From the NCBI RefSeq assembly GCF_005233875.1, contig NZ_SZPZ01000005.1, positions 124,001-188,000 of the forward strand: DNA of 64,000 nucleotides, given 5' to 3'. Shown here one piece after another: positions 57,833 to 64,000 of the stretch. Source of the stretch: Kribbella jiaozuonensis. Lineage in GTDB: Bacteria > Actinomycetota > Actinomycetes > Propionibacteriales > Kribbellaceae. Under the pieces are notes generated by a model. It saw nothing but the letters and a program-made list of their open reading frames with translations. It did not search any database and was not told where the DNA came from. The stretch's first letter is position 1; each line of letters starts with the position of its first letter. The position numbers and the translations under genes are program-made.

Positions 57833-58988
57833 TCCGCCGCTGGAGGAACTCCACCTCCACCGGATCGCTGGTGAACGCCAACGCCTCCTCGTAGGCCGCC
57901 CGCGCCTCCTCTGCTCTTCCGGTGCGCCAGAGCAACTCCCCACGCGTCGACGCCAGATACGGGTATGTCGCGAGGGCGGGATCGGCGGCGAGGTCGTCGA
58001 GCGCGCCGAGCGCCTCCGCAGGGCCGCGCACGTAGGCGAGCGCCACCACCCGATTCAACGCCACCACCGGGGACGGCCACCGGCTGAGCAACACGTCATA
58101 CAGTCCCAGGATCTCGGCCCAGTCCGTGTCCTCCCAGCGCTCGGCCTCGGCATGCACAGCAGCAATCGCCGCCATCAACCCGAACCGTCCATCCGCCCGC
58201 ACCGCGACGGGCACCAACTCCAGCCCCTCGGCGATCAGGGTCCGGTCCCACACCGCCCGGTCCTGGTCCTCCATCAACACCAACCGCCCGGCGTCATCTA
58301 CCCGGGCGGCCTGCCGCGCCTCCGTCAGCACCAGCAACGCCAGCAAACCCGCCGCCTCCGCGCTGTCCGGTAGCAGCAGACGGATCATCCGCGCGAGATC
58401 AATGCCCCGCGGGCTGTGCCCGGCTGTGTAGACGAGATGGACCACGTCGAGAACCGCGTCGATCCGCTCCGGGAAGTCCGCCGTACGCGGGATTCGGTAC
58501 GCGATGCCGGAGCGGTAGATCTTCTGTTTGGCCCGAGTGATGCGGGCCTGCATCGTCGCTTCCTTGACCAGGAACGCCTTCGCGATCTCCGCCGACGACA
58601 ACCCGCACACCAGCCGCAGCGTGAGCGCGATCTGCGCCTCCTGGGCGAGCGCCGGGTGGCAACACGTGAACACCAACCGCAACCGGTCGTCCGGGAAGAG
58701 CTCATCGGTCACGTCGTCCTCGAGCACGAGCAGCGGCAGCTTGCGCCGGGCGACATCCGCCCGCCGCCGATGCTCCAGCGCCCGCCGGGTCGCGACCGTC
58801 GTCAGCCACGCGCCCGGCTTCTTCGGTACGCCGTCGGCCCGCCAGTGCACGAGCGCCTTCGCGTACGCGTCCTGCACGCAGTCCTCGGCCAGATCGAGAT
58901 CCGCGGCGACCCGTGCGGTCGCGGCAAGCACGGAGGCCCACTCGGTCGAGTGAGCCTCCGCCACCGCCTCGACGATGGGGTCAGCCAC
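57816..58988 (-). CDS. ECF42-type RNA polymerase sigma factor with C-terminal TPR-like domain
   Basis: This 390-residue protein has sigma region 2 (DLDLAEDCVQDAYAKALVHW, GAWLTTVATRRALEHRRR) and region 4 (VCGLSSAEIAKAFLVKEATM). A helical C-terminal half of more than 200 residues (DUF6596/TPR-like, LGLYDVLLSRWPSPVVALNR) follows. Family members pair with YCII/DGPF proteins instead of an anti-sigma factor. The GTG start at 58988 overlaps the YCII gene by 8 bp. The extension is thought to control activity. Confidence 0.93.
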   Translation of the reverse strand: MADPIVEAVAEAHSTEWASVLAATARVAADLDLAEDCVQDAYAKALVHWRADGVPKKPGAWLTTVATRRALEHRRRADVARRKLPLLVLEDDVTDELFPDDRLRLVFTCCHPALAQEAQIALTLRLVCGLSSAEIAKAFLVKEATMQARITRAKQKIYRSGIAYRIPRTADFPERIDAVLDVVHLVYTAGHSPRGIDLARMIRLLLPDSAEAAGLLALLVLTEARQAARVDDAGRLVLMEDQDRAVWDRTLIAEGLELVPVAVRADGRFGLMAAIAAVHAEAERWEDTDWAEILGLYDVLLSRWPSPVVALNRVVALAYVRGPAEALGALDDLAADPALATYPYLASTRGELLWRTGRAEEARAAYEEALAFTSDPVEVEFLQRRITRGV

Positions 58989-59328
58989 CGTTGACCAGCG
59001 GGCGGACCTCGACACCACCCATCGGCGACGGCACCTGCTTGGCGATCGCGAGCGCCTCGTCCAGGTCGGCCGCCTCGATGATGTAGTAGCCGCCCATCAC
59101 TTCCTTGGTCTCCGCGAAGACGCCGTCGGTGACGACGTACCCGCCGTTGCCGTCGGAACGGATCGACGTCGCGGTCTCACTCCCGTCGAGCTGCCCGCCG
59201 CCGCGCACCGCGGATCCGTTGGCCTCGACGAAGGCCTGATGGTTCTTGTGGTTCTGCTCCATCACCGACCCGTCGTCCGCGGCCCACTTCGCCTCGTCGT
59301 CGTAGATCATCACCAGGTACTTGCCCAC
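58981..59328 (-). CDS. YCII (DGPF) family protein, ECF42 partner
   Basis: This 115-residue protein begins MGKYLVMIYDDEAKWAADDG. It contains VTDGVFAETKEVMGGYYIIE, the DGPF-type strand, and ends SPMGGVEVRPLV. YCII proteins have a ferredoxin-like fold with an Asp/His site. It precedes and overlaps the ECF42 gene, an arrangement typical of that sigma group. The GTG start at 59328 has AGGTGA upstream. Confidence 0.92.
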   Translation of the reverse strand: MGKYLVMIYDDEAKWAADDGSVMEQNHKNHQAFVEANGSAVRGGGQLDGSETATSIRSDGNGGYVVTDGVFAETKEVMGGYYIIEAADLDEALAIAKQVPSPMGGVEVRPLVNGG

Positions 59329-59443
59329 TCGGGGTCACCTCTCTCGTCCACTCCCGATTCCAGCATCTACCACTCCGATGCGCGACCCGGGACGAAATCG
59401 ACAGCACCTGCCGAGAATTTCGTGACCACGTAAGGTGGCCGGT

Positions 59444-60742
59444 ATGCCCTTGACGTACCCCATCGCCGAGCAGACGCTCGACAACGGCCTGCGGGTCGTC
59501 GTCAGCTCGGACCGCGCCGTCCCGATCGTCGCCGTCAACCTCTGGTACGACGTCGGATCGCGCCATGAACCGCCGGGTCTGACCGGGTTCGCGCACCTCT
59601 TCGAGCACCTGATGTTCCAGGGGTCGCGCAATGTCGCCTCCGGTCAGCACTTCAGCCTGCTGGAGACCGCCGGCGCCAGCCTGAACGCGAGCACGTTCTT
59701 CGATCGCACCAACTACTTCGAGTCGCTGCCCAGCGGCGGTCTCGACCTCGCGCTCTGGCTCGAGGCGGACCGGATGGGCTACCTGCTCGACGCGGTCAAC
59801 CAGGAGAACCTCGACAACCAGCGCGACGTGGTGAAGGAGGAGAAGCGGCAGTCGTACGACAACCGCCCGTACGGCGATTCGTACGAGCGGCTCGTCCGGC
59901 TCGCGTTCCCCGAGGGCCACCCGTACGCGCATATGACGATCGGGTCGATGGCCGACCTGGACGCCGCGTCGCTGGAGGACGTGCACGCGTTCTTCCGCAA
60001 GTACTACGGGCCGAACAACGCCGTCCTGACGATCGTCGGCGATGTGTCCGAGGACGACGCGTTCGACGCCGCCAAGCGATACTTCGGCCACCTGCCCGCG
60101 ATCCCCGCGCCGCCGCCGGCGCCGGACGGGACGATCGGGCCGATGACCGACGTACAGAAGGACGACGTGGAGTCGGACGTACCGTCCGACCTGATCACGA
60201 TGATGTTCCGGCTGCCGGTGGACGGGACGCCGGAGCTCGACGCAGCCGGGCTCGCGCTCGACATCCTCGCGGCCGGGCAGAGCGGCCGGCTGAACCGGCG
60301 GCTGGTCCGCGACGAGCAGATCGCCCAGTCGGTGTCCGGTGGCGCGCTGCCGCTGATCGGCGGGGTCTCGTTCGGGACGCTGACCGGGATCGCGTCGGAC
60401 GGCGTCGAGCTGCAGAAGGTCGAGGACGCGCTGCTCGAGGAGATCGAGAAGCTCGCCACCGAGGGTGTGACCACGGAAGAGCTGGCCACCGTGCAGGCAC
60501 AGGCCGAGCGGGACTGGCTCGAGCAGCTGGCTACCTGCGCCGGGCGCGCGGACGAGATCTCTCACCACGCCTTGCTGTTCGGGGATCCCGGGCGAATCAA
60601 CACCCGAATCGACCAGGTGCAGGCCGTGACCGTCGAGCAGGTGCAGGCGGCCGCCGCGAAATGGATCCGTTCTTCAGGGCGGGTCCAGGTGACCTACCGC
60701 CGTCAGGAGTCCGCGGCAGAGACGGCAGGAGAGCAGGAATGA
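59444..60742 (+). CDS. M16 zinc peptidase, catalytic subunit
   Basis: This 432-residue protein has the inverted zinc motif HLFEH in GFAHLFEHLMFQG and the downstream ligand Glu in VVKEEKRQSYDN. The C-terminal half is the structural second M16 domain. Start at ATG 59444 (MPLTYPIAEQ); a GTG at 59435 is possible. It overlaps the next gene by 4 bp. The pair resembles mitochondrial processing peptidase alpha/beta. Confidence 0.93.
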   Translation: MPLTYPIAEQTLDNGLRVVVSSDRAVPIVAVNLWYDVGSRHEPPGLTGFAHLFEHLMFQGSRNVASGQHFSLLETAGASLNASTFFDRTNYFESLPSGGLDLALWLEADRMGYLLDAVNQENLDNQRDVVKEEKRQSYDNRPYGDSYERLVRLAFPEGHPYAHMTIGSMADLDAASLEDVHAFFRKYYGPNNAVLTIVGDVSEDDAFDAAKRYFGHLPAIPAPPPAPDGTIGPMTDVQKDDVESDVPSDLITMMFRLPVDGTPELDAAGLALDILAAGQSGRLNRRLVRDEQIAQSVSGGALPLIGGVSFGTLTGIASDGVELQKVEDALLEEIEKLATEGVTTEELATVQAQAERDWLEQLATCAGRADEISHHALLFGDPGRINTRIDQVQAVTVEQVQAAAAKWIRSSGRVQVTYRRQESAAETAGEQE

Positions 60743-62088
60743 ACCAGGTTCTGACCACCCCACCGGCCGTCGGCGCACCGCGTCCGTGGAAGTTCCCGGA
60801 GGCCGTGACGACGCGGACCAGCGTCGGCACGCCGGTACACGTCTTCGACCGCCCCGGGCAGTACGTCGCTACCGTGCGGGTCACGATCGCGATGCCGCTG
60901 ATCGCCGAGCCGCGTGAACTCGAAGGCGTCGCGACGATCATGTCGCGGACGCTAGACGAAGGTACCGAGCTGCATTCGGCCAACGAGTTCGCGGCCGCGC
61001 TGGAGCGGCACGGAGCGGCGTACGGCGTGGATGTCAGCTCGGACGCGTTGCACGTGGAGATCTCGGTGCCGGTGTCGCACCTCGCGCCGGCGGTCGCGCT
61101 GCTGGCGGAGGCGATCACGCGGCCCGCGTTCAACCAGGCCGATGTCGGCCGGCACGTGACGATCCGGCTCGGCGAGATCAACCAGGAGCGGGCGAACGCC
61201 GGGTACCGGGCGCGCGAGGCCTTCGCCTCGCATCTATTCGATACGGCGACGCGGCGGTCGCGGCCGACCGCTGGTACGCCGGACACGATCCGGCCGCTGA
61301 CGAACGTCGAGGTCGCTGACTTCTACCGGCGGAACATCGGGCCGGAGCGGGCAGAGATCCTCTTCGCCGGCGACGCGACCGGAGTGGACGCGGCCGCGAT
61401 CATCGACGAGGCCTTCGCCGGCTGGACGTCAGGCGCGGGCCCGGTGGGCGAGACGCCGGAGCCGTTGTACCTGCCGGGCAACCGGGTCGTGCTCGTCAAC
61501 CGGCCGGGTTCGGTGCAGAGCCAGCTGCTGATCGGATGCAAGGGTCCTGATCGGCGCGACCCGTTGTGGGGCTCGGCTGCGGTCGCGAACCACGTGGTCG
61601 GCGGGACGATCACCTCCCGCGTGGACACCGTGCTGCGCGAGGAGAAGGGGTACACGTACGGCACGCGGACCAGCTTCGCCGCGCCGCGGAAGGGCGGGAC
61701 GTTCAGCCTCGGCGGCGCCGTACGCACCGAGGTAACCGGGGCGGCGATCGGTGACGCGTTGCGGATTCTGCGCGAGGCTCGTGACGGGCTCACGGAGCAG
61801 GAGGTGCAGGAGGCGAAGGACAGCCTGATCCGGACCGCTCCCCTGCGGTACGAGCAGGCCGATTCGGTGGCCCAACAGGTCGGCAGCAACATCGCGAACG
61901 GCGTACCGATCGACTTCGCCGACACGTACCTCGCCCAGATCGCCGCCACGACCGCAGCCGAGGCGACCGACGCCTACCGCCGGTACGTCGCAACCGACGG
62001 CCTGCTGGTCGTCGTCGTGGGCGAGTCCAAGGACGTCCGCCCACAGCTCGAGGGCCTCGACCTCGGCGACCTGATCGACCTCAGCTGA
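60739..62088 (+). CDS. M16 peptidase family, non-catalytic subunit
   Basis: This 449-residue M16 homologue lacks HxxEH; the corresponding segment is EGVATIMSRTLDEG. The substrate-gripping R/Y region near the end is kept (GYTYGTRTSFAAPRKGG). It is translationally coupled to the catalytic gene (ATGA). It probably forms a heterodimer with it. A perfect terminator follows. Confidence 0.92.
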   Translation: MNQVLTTPPAVGAPRPWKFPEAVTTRTSVGTPVHVFDRPGQYVATVRVTIAMPLIAEPRELEGVATIMSRTLDEGTELHSANEFAAALERHGAAYGVDVSSDALHVEISVPVSHLAPAVALLAEAITRPAFNQADVGRHVTIRLGEINQERANAGYRAREAFASHLFDTATRRSRPTAGTPDTIRPLTNVEVADFYRRNIGPERAEILFAGDATGVDAAAIIDEAFAGWTSGAGPVGETPEPLYLPGNRVVLVNRPGSVQSQLLIGCKGPDRRDPLWGSAAVANHVVGGTITSRVDTVLREEKGYTYGTRTSFAAPRKGGTFSLGGAVRTEVTGAAIGDALRILREARDGLTEQEVQEAKDSLIRTAPLRYEQADSVAQQVGSNIANGVPIDFADTYLAQIAATTAAEATDAYRRYVATDGLLVVVVGESKDVRPQLEGLDLGDLIDLS

Positions 62089-62103
62089 ACGCAGGCAGCG
62101 TTA

Positions 62104-62133
62104 GTTCCCTCAGCTCCGTTGGGCTGAGGGAAC
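62104..62133. terminator. Bidirectional terminator after the M16 pair
   Basis: GTTCCCTCAGC (62104-62114) and GCTGAGGGAAC (62123-62133) are perfect 11-bp complements around TCCGTTGG, between the convergent stops at 62088 and 62146. Confidence 0.85.
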
Positions 62134-62145
62134 AGGGCTGCCGGG

Positions 62146-62571
62146 TCAGCTGCTGATGTAGTTGGAGAGTTGTTCCTTCTCGAACTCGAGTTCGCCGATG
62201 CGGGACTTGACCACGTCGCCGATGCTGACCAGCCCGGCGAGGTTGCCGTCGACAACGACCGGGACGTGCCGGATCCGGTGCTCGGTCATCAGCCGCATCA
62301 GATTGTCGATCAGGTCGTCCGGTGTCGCGGTGCGCACCTCGGACGTCATGATCGCGCTCACCCGTACGTCGCCCGCGTCCGGCGTACCGTTCCAGAGCCG
62401 CACGATGTCACGCTCCGACACGATGCCCGACACCGTCGACCCATCCGCACTGACCACCACCGCGCCGATGTTCTTCTCGGCCAGCAGTGCGAGCAGCTCG
62501 GTGACAGTGGCTTCTGGGGAGATGGTGACGACCTGATTGCCCTTACCGCGCAGTACGTCGTTGATCTTCAC
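62146..62571 (-). CDS. Two-CBS-domain protein
   Basis: This 141-residue protein consists of two CBS motifs: ISPEATVTELLALLAEKNIG with GIVSERDIVRLW, and TPDDLIDNLMRLMTEHRI with GLVSIGDVVKSRI. Such stand-alone pairs bind adenine nucleotides and regulate partners. GCAGGAGG precedes the GTG start at 62571. No other domain is attached. Confidence 0.9.
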   Translation of the reverse strand: MKINDVLRGKGNQVVTISPEATVTELLALLAEKNIGAVVVSADGSTVSGIVSERDIVRLWNGTPDAGDVRVSAIMTSEVRTATPDDLIDNLMRLMTEHRIRHVPVVVDGNLAGLVSIGDVVKSRIGELEFEKEQLSNYISS

Positions 62572-62665
62572 GGAGCCTCCTGCAGATCGAGGACCAATAC
62601 CCCAAGGTAACGGCAAACCCCCCACTACACCCCGTGACAACGAAGGACAACCCGTGACGGGAGAA

Positions 62666-62811
62666 GCCCCCGCGTGCTACGCAGTCGCTCCGTTCGTCGC
62701 TGCGCTCCTCACACGCGACCGCTCCACACGCACCCACCCACCCCCGGCTCATCGCCGTGCATCCCTTCCGGCTATCGCCGGACTCTGCTCGCTATCGCTC
62801 GCAGGTGACTA
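62666..62811 (+). repeat. Dispersed intergenic repeat, copy B
   Basis: The 146-bp segment corresponds, in opposite orientation, to 36069-36250, roughly 90 percent identical by eye outside one 36-bp gap. It contains one CCGGC-TATC-GCCGG hairpin where copy A has several. Frames read through it encode matching peptides in both copies (HPPPAHRRAS, CSLSLAGDY), but no gene structure supports them. Confidence 0.8.
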
Positions 62812-63126
62812 CTAAGCCGACCCACCTCGATCGGACGGCCGCGCCCCGCGTACTGGGGTCCGCCCCGCGGGCTGCACCCGATCGGGCAGCCGCGACGGGA
62901 AGAGGAGCCGATCGGTGCTGCAGCTCGACCACGTGAGCTGCCCGAGCTGGGTCGCGGCGGACTGCGGGGCGAGCACGCTTCGTCAAGCGGACTGCTGCGC
63001 TGGCTGCTTGCAATTAGCGCAGCGTGCTTCGCTTCACCGGCGGACGCGGTCGGGTGTGCTCGTCCTGGACCTGCTGGGCGGCCAGGTCCTGGGCGCAGGC
63101 TGACTGGATAGCTGCTCGGGTCGCCA

Positions 63127-63177
63127 CCGTAGGAAAACCTCTACACCAACCACAGACCTGTAGAGGACTTCCTACGG
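63127..63177. repeat. Long two-part inverted repeat before the GyrI-like gene
   Basis: CCGTAGGAA (63127-63135) pairs with TTCCTACGG (63169-63177), and CCTCTACA (63138-63145) pairs with TGTAGAGG (63159-63166). The parts are separated by two unpaired bases on each side, with a 13-nt loop. It lies 56 bp before the gene start and could be an operator or a structured leader. Confidence 0.7.
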
Positions 63178-63233
63178 AGCTCACCAGCAACCCAGGAGCC
63201 CCGGCTTATAGTCGAGCGACCGAAGGGAGGAAC

Positions 63234-63731
63234 ATGGAGCTACTCGAGCCACCCCGCGTCGTCGAGCGACCGGAGCAGCACTGCCTCGGTATTCGGACCA
63301 TCACGCCGTTCCGCGGGATGTTGTCCAAGCGCAACGAACTGCTCGAGGAGCTGTTCGGCTGGCTTCGGGAGACCGGCACCGACGACTCCGGCATGTTCTT
63401 CCTTCGCCTGCACGTGATCGACATGGCCGGGCCAATGGACCTAGAGGTCGGCATGATGACGCCGGGACCGGTGGCAGGCGACGACCGCGTCCGCCCGTCC
63501 ACGCTCCCCGCCGGGCAGTACGCCACGCTCACCTACCGCAACCACTCGCTTCGCGCCAACCGGGCCCTGCTCGACTGGGCGACCGCCGAAGGGCTCGTCC
63601 TCGACCGTCGCGAAGTCCCCGAGGGCGATCTCTTCGCCTGCCGGTACGAAGCCTTCCGCACCGACCCCAGGACCGAGCCGCGCAAGACCAAATGGATCGT
63701 CGAGCTCGACCTCCGCCTGGCCGACGCCTAG
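63234..63731 (+). CDS. GyrI-like small-molecule-binding domain protein
   Basis: This 165-residue protein begins MELLEPPRVVERPEQHCLGI and contains LEVGMMTPGPVAGDDRV and STLPAGQYATLTYRNH. This fits the GyrI-like/effector-binding (SOUL-type) fold without a DNA-binding domain. GGGAGG before ATG 63234 fixes the start. Likely function is binding or hydrolysis of a hydrophobic small molecule; uncertain. Confidence 0.78.
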   Translation: MELLEPPRVVERPEQHCLGIRTITPFRGMLSKRNELLEELFGWLRETGTDDSGMFFLRLHVIDMAGPMDLEVGMMTPGPVAGDDRVRPSTLPAGQYATLTYRNHSLRANRALLDWATAEGLVLDRREVPEGDLFACRYEAFRTDPRTEPRKTKWIVELDLRLADA

Positions 63732-63815
63732 GCCGCTCTGCCCTCCGAAAACAAGGGGCCCGTCGGCACCCGCAGCCCGTAGGATCGCCAGGTTCGGCAC
63801 GACGGAGGGGGCGCG

Positions 63816-64000
63816 GTGGGGTTCCGGCAGGATCTGGCCGTACTGCGGCATCGCGACGTACGGGTGTTCATCTCCGCCCGGTTCATCTCGATTCTCGGGT
63901 CGACGATCGCGCCCGTGGCGCTGGTGTTCGCAGTACTGGACGTCTCGGACTCCGCCAGCGCGGTCGGCATCGTACTCGCCGCGCGCAGCATCCCGAACAT
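63816..64000 (+). CDS. MFS transporter, N-terminal part (runs off the window)
   Basis: From the GTG at 63816, preceded by GGAGGGGG, 61 codons encode MGFRQDLAVLRHRDVRVF followed by a helix FISARFISILGSTIAPVAL and VGIVLAARSIPN. This resembles the start of the MFS proteins with LRxRxFR openings (enterobactin-exporter-like). The gene is cut by the window end. Confidence 0.8.
   Translation, partial: MGFRQDLAVLRHRDVRVFISARFISILGSTIAPVALVFAVLDVSDSASAVGIVLAARSIPN

Larger units (their letters stand above)
62572..63233. other. 662-bp intergenic region without a supported gene
   Basis: It holds copy B of the dispersed repeat (62666-62811) and the large hairpin at 63127-63177. Between them (62812-63126) short frames on both strands lack ribosome binding sites and family likeness. 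The stretch CGCTTCGTCAAGCGGACTGC looks degenerate; a remnant of a lost gene is possible. Confidence 0.5.

Noticed and set aside
62812..63126. Small frames on both strands in the intergenic region
   Set aside because: No ribosome binding site, no family resemblance, poor codon pattern.

Overview
The window is GC-rich (about 70 percent) actinobacterial chromosome. WhiB proteins, a SigR/RsrA pair with the mycothiol-type anti-sigma signature, a PdtaS-type kinase, the fused 2-oxoglutarate enzyme Kgd and the 24-residue ribosomal protein bL37 all point to Actinomycetota. The mix of accessory families (STAND regulators, DUF5317, ECF42 with YCII, alpha/beta M16 pair) fits Propionibacteriales such as Kribbella or Nocardioides. 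The genus is inference. I saw no tRNA, rRNA, CRISPR array, transposase or phage gene.

Layout. 0-18 kb: a GntR regulator cut by the window edge, DUF3052, kgd, an ArsR-type metal sensor opposite a CaCA-type exchanger, a divergent WhiB, malic enzyme, two consecutive polar amino-acid ABC transporters that share an upstream motif, and a SigB/F-type sigma factor with an RsbW-like partner. 18-33 kb: whiB1 and pdtaS, a membrane/HD-GYP block, bL37, a STAND regulator, rsrA-sigR, a hydrolase and an SRAP protein. 33-54 kb is accessory: a MarR/USP/MFS cluster, a sigma factor fused to a zinc anti-sigma domain, a membrane helix and three exported repeats, then an archaeal-type aspartyl-tRNA synthetase behind a T-box riboswitch with an APH-like kinase, an M20 peptidase and a LAL regulator, then a second STAND-regulator cluster. 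54-64 kb: aroA-rsgA, hisN, ECF42/YCII, two M16 peptidases, a CBS protein, a GyrI-like protein and the start of an MFS gene.

How it fits together. The order whiB1, pdtaS, rsrA, sigR, SRAP, aroA, rsgA, with the same orientations, matches what I recall of Mycobacterium tuberculosis Rv3219-Rv3228. The backbone therefore looks conserved, with two accessory insertions (about 20-30 kb and 33-54 kb). SigR-type promoters (GGGAAT-N18-GTT) lie before sigR itself and before a DsbA/FrnE-like gene 21 kb away, giving a small thiol-stress regulon inside the window. 

The two most unusual elements are the T-box with Asp specifier GAC controlling an archaeal-type AspRS, and the one-polypeptide sigma/anti-sigma/membrane/exported-repeat protein. 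A 150-180 bp dispersed repeat occurs twice in opposite orientation, at 36.1 and 62.7 kb.
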